Shown piece by piece: positions 38,272 through 47,107 of a stretch of 64,000 nucleotides of DNA. This DNA comes from Hyphomicrobiaceae bacterium (GTDB lineage Bacteria; Pseudomonadota; Alphaproteobacteria; Rhizobiales; Hyphomicrobiaceae). The notes under the pieces are model-generated. The model was not told where the DNA came from. It ran no database searches and saw only the letters and a program-made list of their open reading frames with translations. Each line of letters starts with the position of its first letter. The first letter of the stretch is position 1. Location: positions 124,001 through 188,000 of the forward strand of contig JAEUMD010000009.1 of the NCBI GenBank assembly GCA_016793635.1, given 5' to 3'. A program made the position numbers and the translations under genes.

Positions 38272-39170
38272 TGACTGCTGAGCCAGCCCCCTTTCTCCTC
38301 TGCTTCGGACTCGGCTTCAGCGCGCGCGCGCTCGTCCGTCGGCTGGACCGCGGCCGATGGTCGGTATTCGCGACTGCGACCACGGCGGAAAAGGCCGAGA
38401 AGTTGCGGCGTGTCGACGGCATCGAGACCTGCGTGTTCGATGGCACGGCACCGGTCATGGCCGTGCGCGATGCCCTATCGAAGGCGACGCACATCATCGT
38501 CTCGGCACCGCCCGACGCGCGCGGCGATCCGGTGCTGCTCCAGCATTCGGACGACATTGCCCGCGCTCCGCACCTCGCATGGATCGGCTATCTCTCGACG
38601 GTCGGGGTCTACGGCGACCGCCAGGGTGGATGGATCGACGAGACGACAGAACCGAACCCAATGCAGACCCGCTCGCAGTATAGGCACGAGGCGGAGCTTG
38701 CGTGGCAGGCGCTTGCCGCGTGCGCGGGCAAGCGTTGCGTCCTGTTTCGACTCGCCGGTATCTACGGACCTGGACGCAGCGCGATCGACAACGTCCGTTC
38801 GGGACGCGCCCGCCGCATCATCAAGCCGGGCCAGCGCTTCAATCGCATCCATGTCGAGGATATCGCGCGCGTCGTCGAGGCATCGATGAATGGCCGAGGC
38901 GTTCACGACGTCTACAACCTCGCCGACGACGAGGCCTCGCCGCCCGAGGTTGTGATTGCGTATGCGGCTGAGCTGCTTGGCGTGCCGATGCCTCCGGCCG
39001 TCCCCTTTGACGATCCCTCGATTGGCGATATGGCGCGCAGCTTCTATGCCGAGAGCAAGCGGGTTCGCAACGACCGGATCAAAACGGACCTCGGCATCGA
39101 TCTGGCGTTCCCCACCTATCGAGAGGGGCTTAGCGCAATCGCTGCTGCGAAGCCGGCCCAGCGCGGCTGA
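38271..39170 (+). CDS. NAD(P)-dependent epimerase/dehydratase-like SDR
   Basis: This 299-residue atypical short-chain dehydrogenase (YeeZ-like) begins with a Rossmann motif CFGLGFSARAL near residue 12 and has ISAPP-like IVSAPPD near 77, YLSTVGVYGD near 108, and FRLAGIYGPGR near 161. The expected catalytic YxxxK reads SQYRHEAE, with Glu in place of Lys, so it may bind NAD(P) without usual SDR catalysis. ATG overlaps the queG stop (ATGA), indicating translational coupling. Its true substrate is not known; the link with queG may be only genomic. Confidence 0.78.
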   Translation: MTAEPAPFLLCFGLGFSARALVRRLDRGRWSVFATATTAEKAEKLRRVDGIETCVFDGTAPVMAVRDALSKATHIIVSAPPDARGDPVLLQHSDDIARAPHLAWIGYLSTVGVYGDRQGGWIDETTEPNPMQTRSQYRHEAELAWQALAACAGKRCVLFRLAGIYGPGRSAIDNVRSGRARRIIKPGQRFNRIHVEDIARVVEASMNGRGVHDVYNLADDEASPPEVVIAYAAELLGVPMPPAVPFDDPSIGDMARSFYAESKRVRNDRIKTDLGIDLAFPTYREGLSAIAAAKPAQRG

Positions 39171-39554
39171 TCCGCTGTCACACAGCCATTTGCGGGGGCG
39201 GCGTGCCCTCAATCAGCGCGTTCAGGCCCCGTTCAAGGAGCATCCGCTTTATTGCCTCAAACGTGGCCGAGTGATGGTGCGGGTTTCGCACCGGCGCTCG
39301 CCGGTATTGATGAAGCACACATCGCGCGTTTCCGGGTCGCAAGTTGCGACTCCGCGGAAGTTCACTGCCCTGACCGCAACTGCCCAGACCGCAATGGTGA
39401 GACCATCGTTGCCGCGCGTGACGGTGGGGCAGCCCGTGAGGAACGGCAAGTAGCAGTCGAGAATCGCGACGTGTGTGACGGCCTTTCAGTCGGAAGCCTC
39501 TGGCACGGACGCCGTGCGGCGGCGCTTCTGTGCGAGAACGTTCGGAGACGAGTT
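39171..39554. other. Intergenic region, possible short cysteine-containing frame on the minus strand
   Basis: The only notable frame is a minus-strand one at 39249-39449 (66 codons, starting TTG) with several Cys residues (CDPETRDVCF, ERRCET). It has no good ribosome-binding site and no recognisable domain, so I do not call it a gene. The rest shows nothing. Confidence 0.3.
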
Positions 39555-40739
39555 ATGGCGGATGCGCGAAATTCTACCCAAGCCTTCAAGTGTGCCCGCG
39601 CGCCGCGTCGCGCTCCGGCCATGCTGACAGCGGCTGCAGCTCTGTTCGCCGCCACCGGTATCACGGCAGGCCCCACCTTGGCCGACGGCGGTGATCCCGC
39701 CCACATGCTGGCCGACAGGTTCGCCGCCAGCGGCAAGAAGCCTGCTGCCGTAGCGGTGGCACCGTCACCGTCGGCAAAGGCCCGCGATGAATCGCTCAAG
39801 GCCTACGAGGATGAAATGCTCGCGCGCGCCCGCACCGAGGCCGAGGCCCGCGCGAAGGCCGACCTCGCACGTGAGGAGCAGATCGCCGCGGAGCGCAAGC
39901 GCGCCGAGACCGAGGAAAACGGCCGCAAGTTGAGCGAACGGTTGCGCGCAGCACGCGAGGCGCGCCGTGCCAAGGAAGCGCAAGATCGCAGCGAGGCCGA
40001 AGCACGCATGCGCGCCGAGAAGGCGGCCGAGGAAACGGCTGCTTTGCGCCGCGCTGACGAGGAAATGAAGGCGCGGAGCGAAGCTGCGGCGAAGGCCGCG
40101 GAGCAATCTCTCGGTATGGCGCGCGACCGCTTCGCTGAGCACAGGAAACGGCTTGCGGAGAAGATCGCCCGCCAGTTGGCCGCTCACCCGCCGCATGCTC
40201 TCGGCGGCCCCGTCCAAGCTATTTCTGCCGGAGACGAGCGCTTCGATGGGCGCACAGTGACCGTGCTCCTTGTAATGGATGCCGGAAAGAAGGGCATCCG
40301 CCGCTGGAACAAGAACGCCGACCCGATGCTGTGTGTAGACGAGAGCTGCTACATCAGCCGCGGGCCGGATACCGCCGCCAAAGCGATCTCTCGTTCCAAA
40401 GCATTCGGTCCGGGCGTCGCGCTCGGGGAGCGTGCCGGCGCCTGCCGCGACAAGCTTGTCTGCGCGTTTCGCGGTGTCGCGCTCACCAGCGAGAAGGGCT
40501 GGATGCAGCCGATCGACCTGCGCATTCTGCGTCACGATCGTCGCGCCGCTCATCTGGTCTCGGCCGACAAGTCTTGCCGAGTACAGCGCGGCCGGCTCAG
40601 TTGCTCGGGCGTGATCGATGGCGGCGACTATCGCGCATGGATCGTCCCCGAGCCGACGGCGGAGAGGGCAGGGTCAGAGGCGCTGCAGGCTGCACTCCAG
40701 ACACACTTGGCCGTCGCTGGCGTCAATCCGGCTCAATAG
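39555..40739 (+). CDS. Hypothetical exported protein with long charged helix
   Basis: This 394-residue protein has an N-terminal hydrophobic segment (about 23-43) that can serve as a signal peptide, then a very charged Ala/Glu/Arg-rich helix of about 130 residues (75-205), rich in EARAKAD- and AEERK-like heptads, which should form a coiled coil. The C-terminal domain (about 225-380) has four or more cysteines (DPMLCVDESCYIS, GACRDKLVCAF, SCRVQRGRLSC) that could pair as disulfides in the periplasm. I recognise no family. The stop overlaps by seven bases the stop of the convergent gene. ATG 39555 was chosen because a strong export signal follows; a much longer frame is open upstream but is not protein-like. 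Confidence 0.65.
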   Translation: MADARNSTQAFKCARAPRRAPAMLTAAAALFAATGITAGPTLADGGDPAHMLADRFAASGKKPAAVAVAPSPSAKARDESLKAYEDEMLARARTEAEARAKADLAREEQIAAERKRAETEENGRKLSERLRAAREARRAKEAQDRSEAEARMRAEKAAEETAALRRADEEMKARSEAAAKAAEQSLGMARDRFAEHRKRLAEKIARQLAAHPPHALGGPVQAISAGDERFDGRTVTVLLVMDAGKKGIRRWNKNADPMLCVDESCYISRGPDTAAKAISRSKAFGPGVALGERAGACRDKLVCAFRGVALTSEKGWMQPIDLRILRHDRRAAHLVSADKSCRVQRGRLSCSGVIDGGDYRAWIVPEPTAERAGSEALQAALQTHLAVAGVNPAQ

Positions 40740-41920
40740 GGTCGCAAGATCCGATCGATCCACGCGTCGTCTGCCTGCGTGCCCTTGCTCGCCGAACGCC
40801 TGTAGCGGCGCGACATCGCGGACCTGCGGGCGCGTGCGAGTTTACCTGCTACCGCCGCCTCGTTCGCGACTTGCTCGGCGATTTCCGGGGGCAGCGGCGG
40901 CTTCTGCGGCGGCAGAGGAATGCTCGCCTCGAATGAACCAGAGCCGAGAACCGCAACCCTCTGCGCGGCAGCCCCCCGAGAATCGGGCCCCGTGTCATCG
41001 GTAAGGATGAGAGCGGTGCCCGGACGCATGCCTTTCGCCAGTGCCTCAGCGCGATGGCGATCTGCAAAACGGATGCGCTTCATCGCGGCTTCCGTGGCAG
41101 CCCCCGTCAGCCGCTCCGCGTCCCGTTCGTTACCCAGCGCGAAAGCAAGCCAGCGCGCCGGACGCGTCGCGTCACCCGGCGCCAGCAACACCATTGCGTG
41201 GCGACCGAGCGGCATCTCCGGTTGTTCGACGATCACGGGCACGGTGGAAACGACCTTGCCCGCATGCAAGTGATAGGCGGCGCCGTCGGCGCGCGAGACC
41301 ACCACCGCTTCGGCGGGCGGCACGGCAGAGAGCGACGCTCCGAGATCGGGAGACGCAAATCTCGCCACGTTGTCGACGGCCAGGATCGCGCCGGTTTCGA
41401 TCTCCTTGCCGAAAGGACCGAACGCTTCGAACTCGTGTGCGTCACTGCGCTCGCGTGCGACGACGGCCACCACGGACTCCGTCGTGACGCCGGAAAGCAA
41501 GCCCGCAAAATCGGCCGGAAGTAAAACCAGCGGCATGGCGGCCGATTCGCCATCGGCGCCCGCGGACTGCGGGCGCGTGAGATCCGTTCCGCGCCACAGC
41601 CTGCGTTCATTGCCCAGCGAAGCGTCCGGTGGAGCCGCCCTCAATTTCAGCACATCACCGGCGAGTTCCACGTCGGGCGAAGGCAGAACCACGGTGGAGA
41701 TGCCGACCGTCACCGATCCGCGATAAACGTGGAGCATGCGCTCGGCGAGCGATACGACGACCGTGACCGGATCTTGGCTGTCTACGCCAGGCCGCCACAC
41801 GAAGCTGCCGGAGCGCAGGCCCGAAACGTTGCGATAGCGGCCCGCACCGGCGAGCGCGGGCACTGCAGCCGCAGCAAGGCCAAGCAGGACGCCAGCGAAA
41901 AATATGCGGCGTGAGAACAT
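40733..41920 (-). CDS. Exported protein with L,D-transpeptidase-like strand, lacking catalytic Cys
   Basis: This 395-residue protein starts at ATG 41920, which follows the excellent box CTGGAGGAGTG. A Tat/Sec-like leader (MFSRRIFFAGVLLGLAAAAV) is followed by VTVVVSLAERMLHVYRG near residue 51, close to the first strand of YkuD (L,D-transpeptidase) domains, and later by PLGRHAMVLLAPGD near 235. However, the mature protein has no cysteine at all, so the HGxC active site is absent and no transpeptidase activity is expected. The C-terminal 60 residues are Lys/Arg/Ala-rich. It may be a non-catalytic relative that binds peptidoglycan; the family link is tentative. Confidence 0.6.
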   Translation of the reverse strand: MFSRRIFFAGVLLGLAAAAVPALAGAGRYRNVSGLRSGSFVWRPGVDSQDPVTVVVSLAERMLHVYRGSVTVGISTVVLPSPDVELAGDVLKLRAAPPDASLGNERRLWRGTDLTRPQSAGADGESAAMPLVLLPADFAGLLSGVTTESVVAVVARERSDAHEFEAFGPFGKEIETGAILAVDNVARFASPDLGASLSAVPPAEAVVVSRADGAAYHLHAGKVVSTVPVIVEQPEMPLGRHAMVLLAPGDATRPARWLAFALGNERDAERLTGAATEAAMKRIRFADRHRAEALAKGMRPGTALILTDDTGPDSRGAAAQRVAVLGSGSFEASIPLPPQKPPLPPEIAEQVANEAAVAGKLARARRSAMSRRYRRSASKGTQADDAWIDRILRPY

Positions 41921-42424
41921 CACTCCTCCAGGGGAGCCGCAGCGCGCGGCGAATCGATTGAGCCGATTATACAAATCGGCGCACCGCGCCACCGCTCCGC
42001 GCGCCGCGCCGACGCTCGTCGGCACACGCGGCCGACCACCGACTTGGGTTTACGAAATCACATTGCATCACAGCCCCATTGCCTAACCATCGGGCATTCT
42101 TGTGCGATGCTCGTTTGTTATGGATCAAGGATTTCTGATTCGCGCACGCCGGTCGCATCGGAAACAAGCAACTGACAAGCGGATTTTTCAGTGCCACCAC
42201 CCGCGGAACGATCCCGTTTCAACATCGCTCGGTCGCGAGAAGACGACCCGTAGGTGACGGACGGGCCTCGATTCGCGGCGCCACCGCTTTACGGGACACG
42301 CAAACGCAAACGCGCCGGAAAACCGGCGCGTTACAGATCGTCAGGATCGAATATCGTTAGATCATCGCCACGTCGTCGAAGGCCCATCGGCCGAAGATCC
42401 ATTCCGGCCGAGGCCAACTCCCGA
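41921..42424. other. Intergenic region with one strong palindrome
   Basis: A 10-bp perfect inverted repeat, AACGCGCCGG/CCGGCGCGTT with loop AAAA, lies at 42309-42332, downstream of infA on the minus strand. It has no T-run but could end infA transcription or be a structured RNA. No gene is supported in the rest. Confidence 0.4.
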
Positions 42425-42724
42425 TCAGCGGCGGCGCTGTCCACCACCGGGACCACCGCCACCCGGACCCGCTCCAGGACCACCCGGCCCAGGGCCGGAG
42501 CGCCCATCCTTGTGGCGGAAGTTGATGCGCCCCTTCGACAGGTCGTAAGGCGTCATCTCGATCGTCACGCGGTCGCCGGCCAGGATGCGGATGCGGTTCT
42601 TCTTCATGCGGCCGGACGTGTATGCGACCACTTCGTGGCCATTGTCCAGCTTCACACGGCAACGGGCATCGGGCAGCACTTCGGCCACCACGCCCTCGAA
42701 CTCGAGCATCTCTTCCTTTGCCAT
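42425..42724 (-). CDS. infA: Translation initiation factor IF-1 with Gly/Pro-rich tail
   Basis: IF-1 binds the A site of the 30S subunit during initiation. Residues 1-72 form the S1-type OB fold ([65 protein letters not shown]). About 27 further residues, consisting of Gly, Pro, Ala and Arg, extend beyond the normal 72-residue length. ATG 42724 has the strong box AAGGAGAC; the open frame six codons upstream is less likely. The start is followed by no partner gene, and cspA lies upstream on the same strand. Confidence 0.95.
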   Translation of the reverse strand: MAKEEMLEFEGVVAEVLPDARCRVKLDNGHEVVAYTSGRMKKNRIRILAGDRVTIEMTPYDLSKGRINFRHKDGRSGPGPGGPGAGPGGGGPGGGQRRR

Positions 42725-42793
42725 TCCGTCTCCTTGCCGCACGATCGCACGGCGCTGTCGCCATCGGCCGGAGCGAAGCCCGGCCCTAACGCA

Positions 42794-42824
42794 ACGGGAG
42801 CAGCGTTGGCTGCTCCCGTGCTTT
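42794..42824 (-). terminator. Hairpin between cspA and infA
   Basis: An 11-bp perfect stem ACGGGAGCAGC / GCTGCTCCCGT with loop GTTG lies at 42794-42819. T-rich DNA follows only on the plus strand (GCTTTT). It lies downstream of cspA on the minus strand, so it could stop cspA transcription or protect the transcript's 3' end. Confidence 0.5.
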
Positions 42825-42912
42825 TACTCAGTTCCGCAACGACCGAAGCCGTTCGTACCCGTGCCGAATACCCGGCCCCGCGTCGCGCGAGCCGGTGCTG
42901 GCACCGAGTCGA

Positions 42913-43119
42913 TCAGATGTTGCGCAGGTTGGTCGCGGCGATCTTGCCGTTGCGACCACGCTCGGTCTCGAACGCGATCTTCTGACCCTCGCGCAGCGTG
43001 GACATGCCAGCGCGCTCAACAGCCGAGATGTGGACGAACACGTCGCTGCCACCCTCGTCCGGCTGAATGAAGCCGTAGCCCTTTTGACCGTTGAACCACT
43101 TCACTGTGCCGTTAGACAT
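42913..43119 (-). CDS. Cold-shock protein, CspA family
   Basis: This 68-residue OB-fold RNA/ssDNA chaperone has RNP1 KGYGFI near residue 14 and RNP2 VFVHI near 27, plus the family start MSNGTVKWFN. The ATG at 43119 has the excellent box GGAGGCAATA; the frame open upstream lacks family resemblance. The upstream 5' region is about 300 bases before the next gene and, as in other cold-shock genes, could carry a long leader. It may act in cold shock or in general RNA handling. Confidence 0.95.
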   Translation of the reverse strand: MSNGTVKWFNGQKGYGFIQPDEGGSDVFVHISAVERAGMSTLREGQKIAFETERGRNGKIAATNLRNI

Positions 43120-43428
43120 TATTGCCTCCAAAGCAACCGTCGTATTCCGAGGACGGGATTGCCCCCGGACCTCAAACCGCTTTGGAACTTCTCGCGACGG
43201 GCAGTGTCGGGCCGGTGTAGAGCAAACCAAGGCGTATTCGATGCTCGACTATATGTACTTTCTCCGGGGAGATGGCAAGTCGCCACAAGCGGCTGGATGG
43301 GCGGAAATCGCCTGTTTCGGCGCGCTTGTCGCCACCGGCAACTGGTTCCAAGCCCGTCGAGAGGCTGTCGGGAGGCAGGAATTCGCCCATGTGGCCCCGC
43401 CAGCAACGCGCAGAACGGCCTGCGGGCA
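43120..43428. other. Upstream region of cspA, nothing recognised
   Basis: This region is non-coding by inspection, and contains the ribosome-binding site of cspA at its left end. I saw no known leader motif or RNA element, and could not place a promoter. Confidence 0.35.
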
Positions 43429-43971
43429 TCACTTTTCGCCCGAGCCTTCGGCGAGCCGCGAGCGAACAGCATCGCGGTATCTGCGCGCCCTGACTTCACT
43501 CCTCGGCAGGCATACCGGGCAGTCACAGAGCCGCATCGGCTCGCCGCGCGCACCGGGATAGTAGCGCCAGCCGATTGCCCGTGGCAGCACCCTCAACCGG
43601 CGAATCTCGCTTGGAACGATGCGGCGCGGGACCATGATTTCGTATCCGCGCGGATCGGCCAGGGAACATACCAATCCTGCTGCTTCGGCCGCGCTGGAGA
43701 GGACTGGCACGTTCCGGTAGTGCGCGACGTAGACGGGCTCGTCGTCGGGGACGTCCACCGTAACGGCGATCAGTGTGGTCTTGCCCCAGCGCTTCAACTC
43801 CCGCGCCCACGAATACGTCAGCGTGAAACTTGCAAGGACCGGGAACGTCCACACGACCCGATCGAACTCTGGATGGCGCGCGGGATCGGGAGAATGGCGG
43901 GTCGGCGCGATCCCGTTGCGGCGAATGCGGGCGGCTTGGTTCTCCGCCGCGATATGAACCAGCTTGACCAT
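43429..43971 (-). CDS. Conserved-looking hypothetical protein with CDCPVC motif
   Basis: This 180-residue cytosolic protein starts KLVHIAAENQAARIRRNGI, which resembles the start of small ADP-ribosyltransferase/RNA 2'-phosphotransferase-like folds where a His and the Gly of a turn bind NAD or phosphate. It then has VVWTFPVLASFTLTYSWARELKRWG near 40 and VTVDVPDDEPVYVAHYR near 72. The C-terminus has LCDCPVCLPRSEVRARR, a Cys cluster that may bind metal. The resemblance to the ADP-ribosyl fold is weak and is a hypothesis only. ATG 43971 has an AGAAGAG box. It is divergent from the FNT transporter gene 119 bases away. Confidence 0.6.
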   Translation of the reverse strand: MVKLVHIAAENQAARIRRNGIAPTRHSPDPARHPEFDRVVWTFPVLASFTLTYSWARELKRWGKTTLIAVTVDVPDDEPVYVAHYRNVPVLSSAAEAAGLVCSLADPRGYEIMVPRRIVPSEIRRLRVLPRAIGWRYYPGARGEPMRLCDCPVCLPRSEVRARRYRDAVRSRLAEGSGEK

Positions 43972-44090
43972 CGAGTATCGCTCTTCTTCGCCGACCTGAC
44001 CGAAGCATCGCGCAAAAAACGGTAACGAACACGCATCAAGCCTTATGCGCCGACCCAAGTGCGGCGCCAAGAGAAGCGGAGACACGAAAC

Positions 44091-44987
44091 ATGCCGGATC
44101 TCGCGAAACGATCGGAGCCGACCGAACGCCCCGCAGAGCCTCACGCCCTCGACGTCGTACCGCCCGCACGTATCGCCCAGCTCGTCGAAGAGGTTGGCGT
44201 GCGCAAGTGCGCACTGCCGTTCGTCACCACGCTCACGCTCGGCGTGCTGGCCGGCGCGTTCATCGCTTTCGGCGCCATGTTCTATACGGTCGTCGTTACC
44301 GGCAGCGAGCTCGGCTTCGGGCCGACGCGGTTGATCGGCGGTCTGGTGTTCTCGCTCGGTCTCGTGCTCGTCGTCGTCGGCGGCGCGGAGCTCTTCACTG
44401 GCAACAGCCTAATCGTCATGGCATGGGCCGACGGTCGCGTCTCGACCGCAGACATCCTGCGAAATTGGGCACTCGTGTATGCGGGCAACCTGATCGGAGC
44501 GCTCGGCACCGTCGTGCTCGTGCATCTCGCCGGCACCATGAGCCTCGGCTCGGGCAGCGTCGCGGCGACAGCGCGCGCGATCGCCGAAGCGAAGGTCGCG
44601 ATCGCCCCGCAGGAAGCGTTCTTCCGCGCCATCCTGTGCAACGTGCTCGTCTGCCTCGCAGTGTGGATGTGCTTTGCCGCGCATTCCGTTTCAGGCAAGG
44701 CGCTCGCCATCGTGTTCCCGATATCGGCCTTTGTCGCTCTCGGATTCGAGCACTCCGTCGCCAACATGTATCTGCTGCCGATCGGCGCGCTCCAACAGGG
44801 CGCGGAGATCGGCATCGGCGCCATCCTCGCCAACATCGTGCCCGTCACGCTCGGCAACATGGTCGGCGGCGGCGTGCTCGTGGCGCTCGTCTATTGGCTC
44901 GTCTATCTTCGCCGGAGTGTGCCGCCTGCGACTTCCAGCACGCAGCCCGGCGCGCGCTCCTTCCCGTCGAAAGCTCCGATGCCATGA
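44091..44987 (+). CDS. Formate/nitrite transporter (FNT) family channel
   Basis: This inner-membrane pentameric channel family moves formate, nitrite or hydrosulfide. The 298-residue protein has about six membrane segments, with GAELFTGNSLIVMAW near residue 98 and the conserved His of GFEHSVANMYLLP near 220, both diagnostic. The family member (FocA, NirC or HSC) cannot be decided by eye. The first 30 residues are Pro/Glu-rich. The stop overlaps the start of the methyltransferase gene as ATGA, so the two are co-translated. The adjacent genes give no clue to the substrate. Confidence 0.88.
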   Translation: MPDLAKRSEPTERPAEPHALDVVPPARIAQLVEEVGVRKCALPFVTTLTLGVLAGAFIAFGAMFYTVVVTGSELGFGPTRLIGGLVFSLGLVLVVVGGAELFTGNSLIVMAWADGRVSTADILRNWALVYAGNLIGALGTVVLVHLAGTMSLGSGSVAATARAIAEAKVAIAPQEAFFRAILCNVLVCLAVWMCFAAHSVSGKALAIVFPISAFVALGFEHSVANMYLLPIGALQQGAEIGIGAILANIVPVTLGNMVGGGVLVALVYWLVYLRRSVPPATSSTQPGARSFPSKAPMP

Positions 44988-45739
44988 CCTTGCGAGAGAA
45001 GGACCACTTCAGCCGCGTCTCGCATGCTTACGCCGAGAGCCGCCCGCGCTATCCTCGAGAACTTTTCGCGTGGCTGGCACAGGTGTGCTCTGCGCACGAT
45101 CTCGCCTGGGATTGTGCCACCGGCAACGGGCAGGCGGCGGTCGATCTCGCGCCCTTCTTCAAGGGCGTTGTCGCCACCGATCTAAGCGCCGAGCAGATCG
45201 CGCGGGCGATACCGGCGCCCGGAGTCACCTATCGCGCGGCACCGGCCGACGCCTCTGGCCTCGACGATGCGAGCGTCGATCTCGTCACCGTCGCACAGGC
45301 GTTGCACTGGTTCGATCTCGATCGCTTCTATGCCGAGGTGCGGCGCGTGGTGAAGCCGGGCGGCATCGTTGCCGTGTGGACGTATGGCATCCACACGACG
45401 GCAGACGCCGCCATCGACGCGCGCGGCCGACACTTCTACGACGCAACGGTTGGCCCCTACTGGCCGCCGGAGCGCCACCACGTCGAAGCCGGCTACTCGA
45501 CCTTGCCGTTCCCGTTCGAACTTATAGCGGCGCCGGCGTTTGCGATGCACGCCGATTGGTCGTTCGCGCAGCTCCTCGGCTACCTCAGGAGCTGGTCGGC
45601 GACGGGCCGCTTCATCCGGGAGCAAGGCTATGATCCCGTCGTCGCGCTCAAGGAGCAGATCGCCCCGCTGTGGGGCGTCCCCTCGGCGACGCGCCGCATC
45701 ACCTGGCCACTGACGCTCCTTGCCGGCCGACTCACCTGA
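44984..45739 (+). CDS. Class I SAM-dependent methyltransferase
   Basis: This 251-residue cytosolic protein has the SAM-binding motif I WDCATGNGQAAVDLA near residue 42, motif II VATDLSAEQIARA near 63, and post-I VTVAQALHWFDLD near 98. The latter resembles the small-molecule (Methyltransf_11) methyltransferases of the YcgJ/trans-aconitate type. The substrate is unknown. It is translationally coupled to the FNT channel and convergent with phaZ, 18 bases away. Confidence 0.85.
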   Translation: MTLREKDHFSRVSHAYAESRPRYPRELFAWLAQVCSAHDLAWDCATGNGQAAVDLAPFFKGVVATDLSAEQIARAIPAPGVTYRAAPADASGLDDASVDLVTVAQALHWFDLDRFYAEVRRVVKPGGIVAVWTYGIHTTADAAIDARGRHFYDATVGPYWPPERHHVEAGYSTLPFPFELIAAPAFAMHADWSFAQLLGYLRSWSATGRFIREQGYDPVVALKEQIAPLWGVPSATRRITWPLTLLAGRLT

Positions 45740-45757
45740 GCGCGGCAGGCCGCCGAC

Positions 45758-47107
45758 TTATTCCGCCGCGGCGCCTGGAACCGGACGGCCCGTCTGCCAG
45801 TCGAACTGCGTCTCGCGCTCACCCCGTAGGCTGCGATAGGGCTGCGGAATGAATGCAGCGCTCTGCGTGCGCCGTTTGAACTGCACCGTGCGGATCATCT
45901 CGCGGATGCGCGGTGCGATCTCGGTGCGGAAGCGCGTGCCGTTGAACACGCCATAGTGGCCGACCCCCGGCTGGACATAGTGATAATGCTCGTCCATCGG
46001 CACGTTCGTGCACAGATCGTGCGCGGCTTCCGTCTGCCCGAGACCACAGATGTCGTCACGCTCGCCCTCGACGGTGATGATTGCGGTCTTCGTGATCGCC
46101 TTGCAGTCGACCGGCTGACCCCGATGCATCAACGTACCGAGCGGCAGCGCGTGGGTCTGGAACACGGTCTCGACGGTCTGCAGGTAGAACTCCGCCGGCA
46201 GGTCCATCACCGCCAGATACTCGTCGTAGAATTCCTTGTGCTGCTGGACGCTGTCGCAGTCACCTTTGATGAGATTGTCGAACAGCTTCTTGTGCGCGCT
46301 GGTGTGACGCTCGAGATTCATCGTCATGAAGCCGGTGAGCTGCATGAAGCCGGGATAGACCTTGCGCATGAAACCGGCGTTGCCGAACGGCACATAGCTG
46401 ACGACGTTGCGCTCGAACCACGAGACGGGCTTCTCCTCCGCGAGCTTGTTGACGACGGTCGGATTGCGGCGCGTGTCGATCGGCCCGCCCATCAGGGTGA
46501 TCGACGAGGGCTGGCATTCATCGTTGCTGCCGGCCATGACGGCAGTTGCCGCCAGCACGGGTACGCTCGGCTGGCACACGGCCATGACGTGCGTGTTCGG
46601 CCCGAGGAAGCGCACGAAGTCGATGATGTAGTCGATGAAATCGTCGAGGTCGAACCGGCCGGCCATCACCGGCACGTCGCGCGCATCGACCCAGTCGGTC
46701 ACATAGACGTTGTGCTCCTTGATCATCTCCTTGACGGTGCCGCGCAGTAGCGTTGCGTAATGGCCCGACATGGGCGCGACGATCAGCACCTTGGGGTCGT
46801 AGCGTTTGCCGACGATCTCCTCCGGCCGGTCGAAATGCACGAGATTGCAAAACGGCTTCGACAGCACCGTCTCCTCGCGCACCGGAACCTTGAGACCGTG
46901 GATCGTCGTCTCGTCGATGCCCCACTCCGGCTTGCCGTAGCGGCGCGTGACACCCTCGAACACCTCGCAGGCAGCAGAGACGTGTCGCATCATCGGCGTC
47001 TTGCCGATCGGGTTGAACGGCATGTCGGCCGAGTGCTTCAGCGCCTTGGCGGCGAGGCGCATCGGTTGGATGAACATATGCGCGAGCTCGTAGGCGACGT
47101 ATTGCAT
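45758..47107 (-). CDS. phaZ: Intracellular polyhydroxybutyrate depolymerase
   Basis: PhaZ degrades stored PHB granules to release carbon. The 449-residue protein shows the catalytic-domain pattern of the intracellular type: KVLIVAPMSGHYATLLRGTV near residue 110, the nucleophile region VCQPSVPVLAATAVMAG near 185, with Cys in place of the usual Ser, then MGGPIDTRRNPTVV near 215 and GERDDICGLGQTEAAHDL near 355 containing the Asp, and a late His in VGHYGVFNG. ATG 47107 gives MQYVAYELAHMF, the normal family start; an upstream ATG adds 35 unlike residues. It shows the host stores polyhydroxyalkanoate. No phaP or phaC is present. Confidence 0.92.
   Translation of the reverse strand: MQYVAYELAHMFIQPMRLAAKALKHSADMPFNPIGKTPMMRHVSAACEVFEGVTRRYGKPEWGIDETTIHGLKVPVREETVLSKPFCNLVHFDRPEEIVGKRYDPKVLIVAPMSGHYATLLRGTVKEMIKEHNVYVTDWVDARDVPVMAGRFDLDDFIDYIIDFVRFLGPNTHVMAVCQPSVPVLAATAVMAGSNDECQPSSITLMGGPIDTRRNPTVVNKLAEEKPVSWFERNVVSYVPFGNAGFMRKVYPGFMQLTGFMTMNLERHTSAHKKLFDNLIKGDCDSVQQHKEFYDEYLAVMDLPAEFYLQTVETVFQTHALPLGTLMHRGQPVDCKAITKTAIITVEGERDDICGLGQTEAAHDLCTNVPMDEHYHYVQPGVGHYGVFNGTRFRTEIAPRIREMIRTVQFKRRTQSAAFIPQPYRSLRGERETQFDWQTGRPVPGAAAE

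Noticed and set aside
39249..39449. A 66-codon Cys-rich frame on the minus strand
   Set aside because: It starts with TTG, has no ribosome-binding site and no domain; kept only as a note in the intergenic entry.
45956..46750. A 264-codon plus-strand frame opposite phaZ
   Set aside because: It mirrors the codon structure of phaZ, which has clear catalytic motifs, and its own product is not protein-like.
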